A stretch of 64,000 nt of DNA from Thuidium tamariscinum (GCA_947034885.2 OX344751.2:42065082-42129081), one strand, 5' to 3'; counted from the first letter of the stretch, positions 35,641-47,084 are shown. The notes: generated by a model from the letters alone, not told the origin. Program-made: numbers and translations.

Positions 35641-36033
35641 ACGATTTGATTTTTAAATTACAAGATTGATTCACTACTACAATGAATAAAAAAAGTTGAA
35701 ATAGATGAAAGCTTATTCAAATGAGTGGAAAATTGAGTAATTGGATAAGAATGGATGAAAGTTTTGAAATTCCAAAAGAAAAAATTATTGTATTGAATGT
35801 TACATTTTTCATTGAATGAAGTAAATGTATAAAAATGTCTCTTATTTAAGGTTGGTTGTAATGTTTTATTTACACTATTCATTAGCTTATTTGAGTCTCA
35901 TTATGAATTCAAAATTTCAAAATTTGATGAAGTAGAATTAAATAATAATGCCATGAGTTTTCACTTAAGACAAAAATTTGGAATGTGCAACCAATTCACA
36001 AAATTGGCATGATTAGGAATGAGTAGGAATGAC
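35641..36033. other. Intergenic AT-rich stretch
   Basis: The composition drops abruptly to AT-rich at about 35640, marking the edge of the gene. Nothing else is supported here. Confidence 0.5.
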
Positions 36034-36682
36034 TTAACTCCTAAATGCCTAACATCTTTTTAGAGCTTCTAGAAATTTGCTCTATAATGAACAAAAAGTC
36101 AACTTTATAATGAGTTTTAAAAAAAAAATTGAAATGTAACCATACAAATTCAAACTACATATATTAGAGATCACTTAGGAAAAGAAAACATGACAATATC
36201 ACTTATGAATTGAAAGATTATAATATTTAATCATGAGGGTGTTAAAATTGTGTTAATGATGTGAAGTCTTTTAACCCTCTTTTCAAAAGTCAAATCTAAA
36301 AAGTTGGTGACCAAAAAAATATGAGGTGAAGGGCCTAACATGTATAATCCTAACCATTTTATGGCTTCTCAAAATCTACTCTACAATTTTTTGAGTGAAT
36401 TTCTAATGTGATTTTTTTTCTAAGATCTAGTGTATTTGAGGCTCATTTCCAAGAGCCCTCAATACAAAAGAAAGTCAAGATTGCAATGGGTACCCCTGTA
36501 CAAAATCTTAAATAGAAAAATCATAGTCAATGGTTTTCAATATCGGGTTCTTGATGCTTAAAGTAGATTTTCAAAATAATCCTTAAAAAACATAAACTAC
36601 TACAATTAGCAACTTAATTAGGTTATCTTTAACTTCAAAATTTTCAAAAACTAGGATTTGGTGCCTTAGCAATAGGGATTAA
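36034..36682 (-). mobile_element. TTAA element, family B, copy 2
   Basis: It aligns along its length, reversed, with 9599-10236: the GTACCC-TTGCAATCTTGACTTTC block, the CATTTCCAAGAGC block and GGTGACCAAAAAAATATGAGG, shortened here. Ends are TTAACTCCTAAATGCCTAAC and, reversed, TTAATCCCTATTGCTAAGGC, both bounded by TTAA. Confidence 0.65.
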
Positions 36683-36963
36683 CTTCAATCTTTTTGCATT
36701 TTTGAGCTTGTCATAAATGTGATTAGATTATTATAATCAATAGAGATTAAACTATTACGTAGTATTAGTTAGTTCTTTATATTATCTAAATTGATTTTAC
36801 CGATCATATGGAGTTGGGGGAGCAGTTTGGATTTTATTGTAGATTTACTACACAAAATAATGAAATGAAATTGCCATATAGCAAGAAAAGTTACTTATAT
36901 TATATTTATATATGTACTTATATATTATATTTGTACTCAAATTTATATATTGTACTCATAATG

Positions 36964-37138
36964 GTACAGTGGTCAATTTCATTAAAATGGCGGTATTCCA
37001 ATAAAATGGCACAACATTCTGTTAAAATGGCACATTTTCTTCCTCTACCTTTAGGCCTCTATGTCAAAATGGTACACAAAATATGTCAAAATGGCACTTG
37101 GATAGTGCCATTTTAACGAAATTGACCATTACATGTAC
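36964..37138. mobile_element. MITE family K with repeated AAAATGGC motifs
   Basis: The inverted ends share GTACA and GGTCAATTTC-TTAAAATGGC. The interior repeats AAAATGGCAC-like or AAAATGGTAC-like motifs about six times. Total length is 175 bp. The plus-strand frame over it is not convincing. Confidence 0.75.
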
Positions 37139-37205
37139 ATTGTATTCATATTTGTATTGGTGTATTGTATTTATAATTGTATTGATATATCATATTCATA
37201 TACTA
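37139..37205. repeat. GTATTCATATTTGTATTG-type minisatellite
   Basis: A short degenerate array of TTGTATT and TCATATT steps that abuts MITE K. Confidence 0.6.
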
Positions 37206-37423
37206 AAGTTAATTGTAAAGTGCAATGCAGGATCAAAAGTTGGAGTTTGACAAAAACGTAGAAAAAAAAAATTGGAGTACCCAAAACTAAGGTCATATGG
37301 AATTTGGTGTTGTGGTTTTTTACTACTATTTCTATTAAGGTAGAAGTACCTATTTCTAATAAATTTCCTACATTTTACATGTTGAAATGCTAAAGTTATC
37401 TATTACAAGTACTTCTACATTTG

Positions 37424-37946
37424 TTAACCCTTCATTGCCGAAGCTCCAAACAACTGCTAGAGGTTGTCACAGCATGTAGTTTTGATCCAATCAATTGATT
37501 TCGAAAGACTTCACTTCACCATTGAAATCAATTCATCAACAGTTACTACTTGTGTAAGGTAGGTACACCCAAAAGCGCCCTGTTCCTAAAAGCGCCATCT
37601 ACAGTGTACATACATTTCCAAAATCAGTCATGTTCTTAGACTATAGATGGCGCTTTCAGAAACAAACATTGACTATTAATAACTTTTGCATACGGTATCC
37701 AAATCTTGCATTCTTTGGTGCGTTGGAACATACTTTCACTTGCCAACAAGACTACATAAAAATCCGAACTAATTAATAGTAGGAACTAGGCTCAGTATGA
37801 ATAAGTGGCGCTTTTGGTTGTACCCACCTTAGATCAACTCCGATCATAATTTTTGTGAATGGGTTTCAAACTTACAACATTTGAATGTACTTTCTTCTTC
37901 AAGATTTAGTAGACAGAAACCATCCCCATAGGTGATGAAGGGTTAA
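37424..37946. mobile_element. TTAA element with TTAACCCTTCAT ends (523 bp)
   Basis: The left end TTAACCCTTCATTGCCGAAG and the reversed right end TTAACCCTTCATCACCTATG agree at 16 of 20 positions, with the first 12 identical. A second inverted-end element (37556-37830) is nested inside. Confidence 0.7.
37556..37830. mobile_element. Nested element Q with AAGGTRGGTACAMCCAAAAG ends
   Basis: The ends AAGGTAGGTACACCCAAAAG and, reversed, AAGGTGGGTACAACCAAAAG are inverted repeats continuing into CGCC. Its body (GCGCTTTCAG, TTGGTGC, the GGCAAGT block) is related, in reverse, to the tandem array that starts at 38054. Confidence 0.75.
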
Positions 37947-38053
37947 ACTTTCCTTTGTCTCCCATTCACAAACTCAAGACGAACTCTATTGTATTCATAT
38001 TTATACATGTAAAACGAAAATATCCAAAAAGCGTTAGAAATTGGTACTATCCC

Positions 38054-38866
38054 TAGTTACTATTGTTAGACTATTCAAATTTTCACATAGTTTTGTTGTT
38101 GGCAAGTAAAAGCATGTTTCAATGCACCAAAGAATGCAACATTTGGATACAATATGCAAAAGTTACTAAGGGTCAAAGTTTGTTTCTGAAAGTGTCATTT
38201 ACAATCTACGTACATAACTGATTTTGAAAATGTACATAGGTTGTAGATGGCGCTTTAAGGTCATCTGCACTTTGGGGTGTACCCTCTAACATACACCCAT
38301 TTTTTAAGGGGTGCTGCTATAGTTTTTGCAGGTGCTTAGTTACTATTGTTAGACTATTCAAATTTTCACTTAGTTTTGTTGTTGGCAAGTAAAAGCATGT
38401 TTCAATGCACCAAAGAATGCAACATTTGGATACAATATGCAAAAGTTACTAAGGGTCAACATTTTGAAAATGTACACATGCTGTAGATGGCACTTTAAGG
38501 TCAGCTGCACTTTTGGATGTACCTTCTAACTTACATCCATTTTTGAGGGTATGCTACTATAATTTTGGCAGGTGTTTAGTTACTATTGTTAGACTATTCA
38601 AATTTTCACATAGTTCTGTTGTTGGCAAGTACAAGCATGTTTCAATGCACCAAAGAACACAACATTTGGATACAATATGCAAAAGTTATTAAGGGTCAAA
38701 GTTTGTTTTTGAAAGCGCCATCTCCAGTCTATGTACATAACTGATTTTGAAAATGTACACAAGCTGTAGATGATGCTTTAAGGTGAGCTGCACTTTTGGG
38801 TGTACCCTGTAACATACACCCATTTCCGAGGGGGTGCTGCTATAGTTTTTGCAGGTGCCTTTATTG
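38054..38866 (+). repeat. Three-unit tandem array (283, 240, ~290 bp)
   Basis: The phrase TAGTTACTATTGTTAGACTA recurs at 38054, 38337 and 38577. Units carry TTGTTGTTGGCAAGTA, AATGCACCAAAGAA, TGTAGATGGCGCTTT and the end TACACCCATTTT. The middle unit lacks about 43 bp. The unit is related in reverse to element Q, so a transposon body has been turned into a short satellite. Confidence 0.9.
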
Positions 38867-39119
38867 AGCAGGGATGTTTCAGGGGATGGAACTGTCCAGT
38901 ACAGTATGTCCACAATAGAAACGTGTCCCCAACAGGACAGACCTCCCCATATGGCCGTCCCGGATCCCCACATGGAGGCCCCGGAACAGTGTGTCAAAAT
39001 AAAAATCCCTGTCAACACTCGACACCCAATCCCACGGGAACCGATATCAAAGTTGTTGAGATTCATAACAAAAGGCAGCCCCGGGATCATCAGCAATTCA
39101 GCATGTCTCCATCCGAGCC
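38867..39119. other. GC-richer segment without a recognised gene
   Basis: Several open frames overlap but none has a recognisable domain. It begins exactly where the tandem array ends, so it may be inserted foreign or element DNA. Confidence 0.4.
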
Positions 39120-39425
39120 CTTTTTTAAGCACCATGGGGGCCAGATTGCACCATTTCAAAACAAATGTCTACTTTTTGCTGGGGTCCGCCCTTGGTTCGA
39201 TGTACTTTTTCCCGTTCAATGGTAAATTGTCCATTTGTTTCAAAAAAATAAAAAATAAAAAAATTGTCTACTTTTTGCTAGAAAAAAGTAATCTTTTCTT
39301 GCCAAAGATTTTTCATTTCTGTTCGAAATATGAATGAAATTGTCAAATTTGGATGAAATAGTGTATGAATATGATTGAAAACTACTTTTTTGATCCAAAA
39401 GATGGATGAATGAAGAAATATAACA
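39120..39425 (+). repeat. Direct repeat L, copy 1
   Basis: It shares with 39698-39905 the blocks AGCACCATGGGG-CCAGATTGCACCATTTC, AAAAGTAATCTT and CCAAATTTGGATGAAA-AGTGTATGAATATGA, here shortened. Confidence 0.7.
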
Positions 39426-39697
39426 AAGTTAATCGTAAAGTGGGTGGAATGTTGAACCAAGAGCTAGAGTTTAGAAAAAACATAAGACCAAAATCCAAGG
39501 AGTACCAAAACTGAACTACAAAAAAATTTGGTGCCTGCAATGTTTCTTTTCTACTAAGGTATTCTCAATTACACCTCCCTTACACACTCGTGTTTCAAAC
39601 CCAGGTTTCCTTTATAATTAACTGTAATGCTTCTCCAAATCTAGAGTGATCACCATTTTAGTACTTTCTCAAAAAACTAATAAATGGTGGGTGGTCT

Positions 39698-39905
39698 CCA
39701 ACCCCTTTTTTTCCAGCACCATGGGGCCAGATTGCACCATTTCAAAATAAATGCCTTTTTTTCTCCAAATAAAAGTAATCTTCTTCCGCCAAAAAAATTC
39801 TAGTTCTCTTAAAAACATGGATGAAGTTGCCAAATTTGGATGAAAAAATGTATGAATATGATGAAAAAAGTGTTTATTAAGTCCAAAAGACACATGAATG
39901 TAGAA
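39698..39905 (+). repeat. Direct repeat L, copy 2
   Basis: Same blocks in the same order about 575 bp downstream, somewhat shortened. Confidence 0.7.
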
Positions 39906-40752
39906 ATACAATGCTTCACCAAATTAGAAGTTATTGCCATCTTGGCACTTTCTCAAAAAGTTAAAAAAAGGGCTGGGTTTCCATCCAAAGGTCCGAGAGA
40001 GGGGATTATACTGAGGAGGATACCTGACCTTGGCCCTCACTGGGCCGGCCATTCAACCATTGCAGCTCGACTGCCTTGACGGAAAAACTCGACCATTTGT
40101 CACTCACCACTCACTCAGTGCTTGCGAGCTCTGTCCATCCCCCGCCGGTGCACCCCAGCCCCGCCTTTAAATTAAGCTTTTCAGCATGTGGGGTATTTGG
40201 AAATGCACGGTGGGCAGGGAGGGAAAGGGAGATGGGTAGGTGCTGATAGAGTGGGTGCGAAGACGCTCCGGTCGGGTCGGGTTGGGCGGGGGTCCACGTT
40301 TTTTTTAACTGAAAAAAAAATAACACCGGCTCCGTGGGGGGCGACGGAGCAAACTTCATGATTCCTGTATCATTGCTGCCTCGTATTCCACGGCCCTCCT
40401 ATTTGACACCTGACCTAACTTACCATCCCATCGGGGTTCACCACCCCGCGTTATGTTAGCATGGCTGGTGGACCAAACCACCACACGGGGATGGAAATTC
40501 GGCAGCCTGCCATCGGCCTGCCTTCTGATCGAATTTCAGCTCCCTTGATTTCAGTGGGGTTTTTTTCAGTCAAACTACACAGTGTGCAGTGAATGGAGGA
40601 TGTTCCCTCCAGATTTAAACCACTGTGACTATGCCACATGTAGAGTCTGGCCCCATGAGGCCCAAAAAAAAAGCACTGCTTCATTTTCAAGGTGGTTCAG
40701 GACAGTTAGAGCAGCCCCATAGTGACATACCATAGGTTAATTTACTGCCCTC
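39906..40752. other. GC-richer segment without a recognised gene
   Basis: Mixed GC-rich patches (CCCCGCCGGTGCACCCC, GGTCGGGTCGGGTTGGGCGGG) alternate with A runs. No conserved frame was seen. It could be a decayed element. Confidence 0.35.
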
Positions 40753-41545
40753 TAAGGTAGGAGGCTCAAACTCCAACAGGGCATTGAAAGCAAACAGGAC
40801 TTAGAGGTACATTTTGCTTTTTTTTTATGTATCATATCTATACATTTTAAGAGGTGGTCACTTCTTTTCTTTTCTTTTTGAACAAATGGGGAAATCTCAT
40901 TGCATTAAAAAAAAGAATCAAGATACAAGACCGGCCAAGTCGAGCGGCTGGCCAAAGAAAAGAACCATAAAGCCAAAGAACCAAAAGAAAGAAGAATCAA
41001 AAGCGAGGACTATCTAAACAAACAAAGACTAGGTCCTTTGCTACTCCAGTAAACTTGGTCACCATGTTGCGTGGCTAACACCTCAGAGTGAAGCCATTGT
41101 TTGTCAAAATTCTCCCAAATAGAAGTAGCTTGCTGTGGGCAGGGTTTAGTTGCGCTGGGGGGCTTCAGTTAGGGAGAACGACCAGCATCTAGAAGTGTTC
41201 TCCAAAGAGTTGGAGTGGATGAAGTCCAAAGGCCATTGGATGTGGTTAAACACCTTCAGTTAGTGTTTCTATCAATCCATATCAACTAGAGAGAAGTGCC
41301 ACATAATAGAGACCAAATGGTTTGGAGGTGGTCACTTTTGATGACCACAAATGAACACTTTTTTTCAACTTCAAAAATTTGTAACTAGTTCTACAAAGCT
41401 CCGAAAAATATGAAACAACTTGGATTAGATGTCTATTCCACTTGTATTTCAAGGAAAATTTACTAAAAAATATTTCAAGATGTTTCACCTCCCCAAAATT
41501 CAATTCTAGGCCTTAGATGATCAATTCATGGACCACCTACTTTAA
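40753..41545 (+). mobile_element. MITE family J, copy 2, split by a LINE fragment
   Basis: The ends TAAGGTAGGAGGCTCAAAC and, reversed, TAAAGTAGGTGGTCCATG match the other J copies. A 461-bp insert at 40864-41324 splits it; without the insert it is about 320 bp, like its relatives. Confidence 0.8.
40864..41324 (-). mobile_element. 5'-truncated LINE (L1-type) insertion with 13-bp target duplication
   Basis: The insert is flanked by GAGGTGGTCACTT at 40851-40863 and again at 41325-41337; the uninterrupted sister J copy has this word once (reverse strand, about 58690-58705). Read on the minus strand it ends with CCCCATTTGTTCAAAAAGAA and an A-rich tail, the usual 3' end of plant L1 LINEs. The variable-length target duplication, A-rich tail and 5' truncation are all hallmarks of target-primed reverse transcription. 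Only the 3' end remains; no reverse transcriptase is present. Confidence 0.85.
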
Positions 41546-41632
41546 AGTTCTATATCATTGATATTCTATGTTAGAGAAATGTCCTCCATTGATTTGCTTT
41601 ACTGTATTGTTGTGGCCCTACTCTAAGGTTAG

Positions 41633-41775
41633 GGTAAACTAGCCCCCTTGCTCAACCACACTAAGTCATTCCAGGGATGTAAGTAAAAATAAAAGCCACC
41701 TATTTTGTGTTGAGTTAATTTACCTACTACACCTCTCCTAGCTAATTTGGGACCTTTGATTGCAAATATGAAAAT
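41633..41775. mobile_element. MITE family H, left-half copy
   Basis: GTAAACTAGCCCCCTTGCTC through AAGTAAAAATAAAAGCC matches the left side of 8596-8826. The right half is missing and GAAAATGAAAATG repeats follow. Confidence 0.65.
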
Positions 41776-41799
41776 TGAAGTTGAAAATGAAAATGAAAA

Positions 41800-42040
41800 T
41801 GAACATGTGAGCATGAAAATGTGAGCATGAAAATGTGAGCATGTGAGCCTTGAGTATATATATAGGTAAATATTCTACAATTATTGAAGGTGTTTATAAC
41901 ATAAACACCTATAATATAGATATATATAAAATAAAAATGTATTATAATCATATAAGGTTTCCTTAATATTGACACTTATACTATAGGTGTATAGTCTTCT
42001 AGGCTCATGAGCTTACACTTTAAGGCTCACATAATAGCAA
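41800..42040 (+). mobile_element. MITE-like family F, copy 3
   Basis: It begins with three tandem GAAAATGTGAGCAT units, then AAACACCTATAATATAG, and ends GGCTCACATAATAGCAACC. The start repeats look like local expansion of the terminal motif. Confidence 0.7.
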
Positions 42041-42124
42041 CCTTCATTTGCTTACTACCTATCATTTTGTTTTTTTGCTTGCTTACTTTCCATCCAAAAG
42101 GAGACGTCAACTTATATAAAGGTA

Positions 42125-42149
42125 TAATATATATATATATATATATATA
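42125..42149. repeat. (TA)n microsatellite
   Basis: Uninterrupted TA run of about 25 bp. Confidence 0.95.
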
Positions 42150-42929
42150 CAATTATTTTTTTCTTTTCAAGGGTAATCCATACTCCGTAATTGCCTATGG
42201 TACAACATAGTGACACTTGGATGATTTTGAATGAACAAATAATGGATGAAGAGCTATAAACCTTCATTTATATTAATATAGAGTTCTTTTAGTGTGTATA
42301 GTAAACAGAGGTGGAAATTCTTTTAGTGACCTTTTATGGAAGGAGATGCTAAAAATGGATCATTAAAGATGCCTTTATAGTGTAGGCGTGTTGACTACTT
42401 CCATCTTTTGCTTTTGCTTTGCTTTTGACCATAAATTTTTTTTTCCAATTTGTATTTGAAATATAGTTTACCAAGTTTAGTTTCTCTTCTAAATTCACAA
42501 TTTGAAAAACCCCTAAAATTAAAAAATTTATTGCAATTTGAATTTCATTCAACAAACATTGTCTATAGACATTCAAATTATAGAACGACACTGAAAATTT
42601 ACTTCAAGCAATAATAAAATAGAAAATGCTATACACTTGTTGCAAAATTATGAGATTTTAAAAACTTTTTCCATACTTGATACAAATTTTCTTCACCTCT
42701 TTTTCAAAAGATTAGTATAATTCCAAATTTTCACAAAAAACCTGAATATTTTTTGTCTTATTGAAAATATGTGATTTCATGTTTATAAATTAAAAAATAA
42801 TGTCACTCATATTTTGTTTTACTCAAGCATCCAAAGTATTACATTTGGGTATCAACAAAATTTTGAAGTTAAATTATGGTTAAGCATGTTATTTTTTTTC
42901 AACTCATTTGTTTTTTAGGACTTTAATTC
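42150..42929. other. No gene seen
   Basis: AT-rich sequence without a supported feature. The left end of the family B fragment that follows may lie in it, unrecognised. Confidence 0.35.
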
Positions 42930-43200
42930 TAGATTTTACATGTAAAAATAGGATTGAAAGATTTGAATTTACTTTCAAAATTGAAGCATCTTTAGTTGAT
43001 CAAACATTATAATCTTTCAATTCATAAGTGATAGTTGTGTGTGTTTTTTCTAATGTGATCTATAATATGTCTAGTTTGAATTCATCATGTTACAATTTTT
43101 TTTTAAATTGATAGAACTTAAAAAAACTTTGGGCTTTTGTTAGTTTTGAGTGGAATCCAAGAGTCTCCAAAAAAAAAGGCCTTGGGCATTTAGGGGAAAT
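42930..43200 (+). mobile_element. TTAA element family B, right-part fragment
   Basis: It aligns with about 9990-10236 (AAACATTATAATCTTTCA, ATGTCTAGTTTGAATT, then GGCATTTAGGGG). The terminal TTAA has become AAAT, so this end is no longer intact. Confidence 0.6.
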
Positions 43201-43364
43201 AAAACATACATACAATATATTGCAAAGCAAGGGATGTTTTGATTGACTACATATTCATAGACTCCATTTTCAAAGGGTTGAAGATTTTTCCATTTGTAGA
43301 AGATTACTCACTACTTAGCCATACTTCTAAAGCTCTACTTAGACATGTTGCATGGTTGAACTTA

Positions 43365-43382
43365 TTAACCTTTAAAGGTTAA
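43365..43382. repeat. 18-bp perfect palindrome TTAACCTTTAAAGGTTAA
   Basis: The word is its own reverse complement and looks like two TTAACC-type element ends placed head to head. It may be chance. Confidence 0.5.
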
Positions 43383-43806
43383 ACTTGTCTGAGGGGTGTA
43401 ATTTAGGAGTCAAATTTGAAATTTGAAATATTTTATTTATTTTAAATGTCTTGAAAATTGCCTAAAATGATGTAGTTCCAATAGTCTACTTTTTATTCTT
43501 GTTTAACTTTTTACAAAAGTATTGAAATTGTAATTTTTGTGACATTTTAAAGATAGCATCTTGAAATTGTAAAATACACTACTTTTGAACTTTACCATCA
43601 ATTTTCTCTTAAAGTGAGTTGAAGGAATACATCAACTATACAATGATGTCAATTACAATCATCTCCATTTTTGCTAAATTTTTTCAAATAAATTACTCAA
43701 TAAAATCATATGAATTTCATGTTAATGTTTTTTGTTATATAAAAATGAAGTTAAAATTTTGATATACAATACTACATTAAAGAACACTAGATTTTGAAAA
43801 GTGTCC

Positions 43807-44086
43807 TTAATCCTAAATGCAAAAACTAATTTTTTTGACAACATATTAAATTTGGTCTCTTTACTACAAATGGAGTTTTTATTTATTTTTCTTTGAAATT
43901 TTCGTACGATATGTGTCTAAAAATTAACTTTAAGGCCCAACAATTTTCATAACTTTTGACTACATGAATAAAAAGTTATTGCATAATATGTGACTTTTGT
44001 CGCTTAGTGGGCAACCCGAGCAACTCAAAAATCTTCTTTATAAAACAATTCTTCTTAAAATAAAAATTTGAAACTTATTCTCTAGA
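43807..44086 (-). mobile_element. TTAA element family A, partial older copy
   Basis: It starts TTAATCCTAAATGC and aligns in reverse with 44750-45030 and 45220-45480 (GTTGCCCACTAAGC, GGGCCTTAAAG). It stops exactly at the TTAA where 44087-45497 begins, so the younger element seems to have landed in it. Confidence 0.6.
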
Positions 44087-45497
44087 TTAACCCCTAAAGG
44101 TTTTTGACTATATTTTCAAATTGCTCCAAAATTGTCATTTTTAGAACAATTAGCAAATTTTTGAAAAAGAAACATTTTTGGAATTATATAACCATGGGAT
44201 CTTAGTATACTAGTTTGAAAACATGTAGAAAAAATTTCAGAAATTTCAGCCATGTAAATTGCAAGATATTAGTATTTGAAGTTACAAAAATCCATTTTTT
44301 ACCACTGTAGAAATCCGGGCAACTGTTGTTTAGAAGGTCATAATTTTATGAAAAAATGTCCAAAATGATTGTAATTCTTTAGATTCAGTCTTCAATTTAA
44401 GTTGGCTACATGCTTGAAAATTTTCAAATCATTTGGAATTGTACAACATGTACAAAAGAAATAATAAGTAGAAAGAAGTAGAAGATGATTCAAAATACTA
44501 AATTGTTAACAATTTATTTATAGAATTGAAAAATGCCAATCCCAAGGGTTGTAATATTATAACAAACAATCTACATCCAATATTTTTTTTATTTTTTTTA
44601 AAAAGTATTTAAAATTGAATTAAATAAAAGACTTCAAAGTTTATTTTAGACTAGACATTCTTTAACTTCCTATAAACTACCCACAAACTAAAACTCCTCA
44701 TAACTTTCATCTCATTAATCCAAATGGCATGAGTCAAAGCTTCCCATGTCTATATAAATCTAGAGAACTAGTTTCAAATTTTTATTTTAAAAAAAAGTGA
44801 TTTTTGAAGAAGTTTTTTGAATTGCCTGGGTTGCCCACTAAACAAAGAAAATCACATATCATGCCAATATCTTTTAACCATGTAATCAAAAGTTATGAAA
44901 TATATTGGGCCTTAAAGCTACTCCTTGGGTGCATGTTTTGTGAAAATTTCAAAGGAAAAACAAAACAAAACTCCATCCATAGTGAGTTGTCCAAAATCAC
45001 TATGTTACCAAAAAAAACGGAGTTTTAGTTTGGCTTGTATAGAAATAGAAAGCTTTCAATCATTCCATGTGGATTCATGAAATGGAAGTTATGAGGAGTT
45101 TTAGTTTGTGGGTAGGTATAGAATCTTTGAAAACCACACCAACCCACAAACTAAAAGTCTTCATAACTTTATCTCATTAATAGGGAATTATTGAAAGCTT
45201 TCTATGTCCATACAAGTCTAGAGAATCAATTTCAAATTTTTATTTCTTAAGAAAATATTTTTTGAAGAAGTTTTTTGAGTTGCTCGGATTCCCTGCCAAG
45301 CAACAAAAATCACATATCATGCAATAACTTTTTAACTATGTAGTCAAAATTTATGAAAATTGTTGGGCCTTAAAGCTACTCCTTGGGGCATATTGTTTGA
45401 AAATTTCAAAGAAAAAAAATTAAGAGCTCCATTTGTCATGAGCTACCCAAAATTGCTATGTTGCAAAAAAAATGCAGCTTGGTCCTTTAGGGGTTAA
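44087..45497 (+). mobile_element. TTAA element, family A, best-preserved ends (1,411 bp)
   Basis: The ends are TTAACCCCTAAAGG and CCTTTAGGGGTTAA, a perfect 14-bp inverted repeat beginning with TTAA. The 44655-45036 block is repeated in direct orientation at 45131-45495. The left half aligns with 58941-59500. No protein-coding frame is present, so it would need a transposase in trans. TTAA duplication and CCC-starting ends are the signature of piggyBac-type transposition. Confidence 0.8.
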
Positions 45498-45551
45498 ATA
45501 TAGAGTACTAATGAAATTTGACAAAACAAAGCCATAGAGTGTCATTTAATT

Positions 45552-45790
45552 CTTGAAAGACCTTAATGAGGAGTTGAGGACCAAAAGTGTGTAATGGATG
45601 ACTTCATTGTTGACAGCAAAAACAAATAATGCACCTATTTGTTTCCTGACCAAATAAGAACAAGAAGTGCTTCAATCTTTGAAAGACCTTGATGGACACC
45701 AAAAGTGTCCAATGGATGACTTCATTGTTCATTACAGAAACAAGTAATGCACCTATAAGTTTCCTAATCAAAGCAATTTTGGTGACTACC
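45552..45790 (+). repeat. ~125-bp tandem duplication
   Basis: Two diverged direct copies share TTGAAAGACCTT, ACCAAAAGTGT, AATGGATGACTTCATTGTT and AATGCACCTAT. Confidence 0.75.
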
Positions 45791-46502
45791 TTGGTCTAAG
45801 AATCATGTCCTTCAAGGATTAAAAATCAACCTTTAGTTGGAAGGCTGCAGCCCCCGATGACCAAGGTTCCAATAGTCACCAAAATATACTTACTCTGCAC
45901 CATAAGTCCATTCCTTGTTTCTACATGTAACAATGAAGTCTTCCATCAAACCTTTTAGGTTGGTCTCTTTGCATTGAAATTTCGTTTCATCGGTGTAAAA
46001 AACAACCCCCAAAAACCCCTTCTGGTTGGCAAAGTCTTTTCAGGGTTATCTTACCACACAGGCTCCATGATTTTTTAATTTATTTTTTCCCCCACGAGTT
46101 GACCTAGGGGCCATACTATTGTAGTAATGATAAGTAAGTCATCATCTATGGTATTCCATATTTGCATTTTTTTCTTAAAAGTCAAATTCAAACTGCATTT
46201 CTTAGGAAGATAAGTGCAGTCAACACTCAACAGTCGTAACTTACAGGACTGTACAGAACAGAAATGGCAGTCAGGGAAGAAGAGTGAGAGTTTTAGTACG
46301 GAGTAAGTGAAGTCAGAATTCAACAACTGACCAAAAGCATGCTAAAGGAAATTTATATTCTTAAATAAGCAGAAAAAAATTTCAAAGGCATGTGGGGAAC
46401 TGGTGATCAGCAGTGATGGACTGGTTGGACTTTGGAGCAATCGCTAGACTAGGGGAGGTTTGAGCCTCCAAGTTCCCAAACATTGTGGAAATGTTCACTT
46501 GT
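45791..46502. other. No gene seen
   Basis: Mixed AT-rich sequence with a few GC-richer words; the short minus-strand frames have no recognisable content. Confidence 0.35.
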
Positions 46503-46735
46503 TTAACACCCTTGAACGACGTTGCGGACGTTTGGTGTCTACCGAATGACAAAGAATCTTTCCTTCTAGGATAGAAATGCAACTTTTCATCCTCGGTATT
46601 GGGGGTGGAAAGGGAAGATCTTCTATAGTACTTTGACTTCCAATGCATTTATTTGGCTTTTTCAAAGTAGGTGATGTCACACGGTATCAAAATGCATGGT
46701 TTCCACGGCCACTAGTCTGTCCTTTAAGGGTTTAA
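46503..46735 (+). mobile_element. TTAA element, family C, copy 1 (233 bp)
   Basis: TTAACACCCTTGAACGAC and, reversed, TTAAACCCTTAAAGGACAG form imperfect ends. The inside matches 53397-53595 (TTCATCCTCGG, GGGAAGATCTTCTATAG, CTTTGACTTCCAATG, CACGGCCAC). Confidence 0.6.
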
Positions 46736-46763
46736 AAAAACACCTAAAAAAACAATTAAAAAA

Positions 46764-47084
46764 TGCATTGTGGGAATGCTAGGAATGTTGAGAACATCAA
46801 CAACAATTTGATATGGTCAAGTGATTGTCAGGTGATAATATTGATTACTTAATTTTTTAAATTAATTGTTGAATATTCTAGAAAGAAAATTGAAAGAAAA
46901 TTGATTTAATTCATATTTTGGTTTTTCAATAGATTTTGAATTTTTTTAATGTTTTTTTTAATGTTTTTAATGTTTTTTTAAAATTCAAAAATTTAGATGT
47001 GCAATGGCTAGTTTGCAACATTGGGAACAATTGTAGGGAATGGCCATGAAACAATCTCTCAAAGGCCAAAAACTCTTTAATGGG
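46764..47084. mobile_element. Possible decayed MITE family M copy
   Basis: The right end AAAACTCTTTAATGG resembles the M end AAAACTCCTCTAATG and the interior is similarly A/T-rich, but the left end (GCATTGTGGGAATGC) is poor. Confidence 0.3.

Noticed and set aside
36270..36285. TTAACCCTC word as another TTAA element end
   Set aside because: It lies inside the 36034-36682 element and has no inverse partner.
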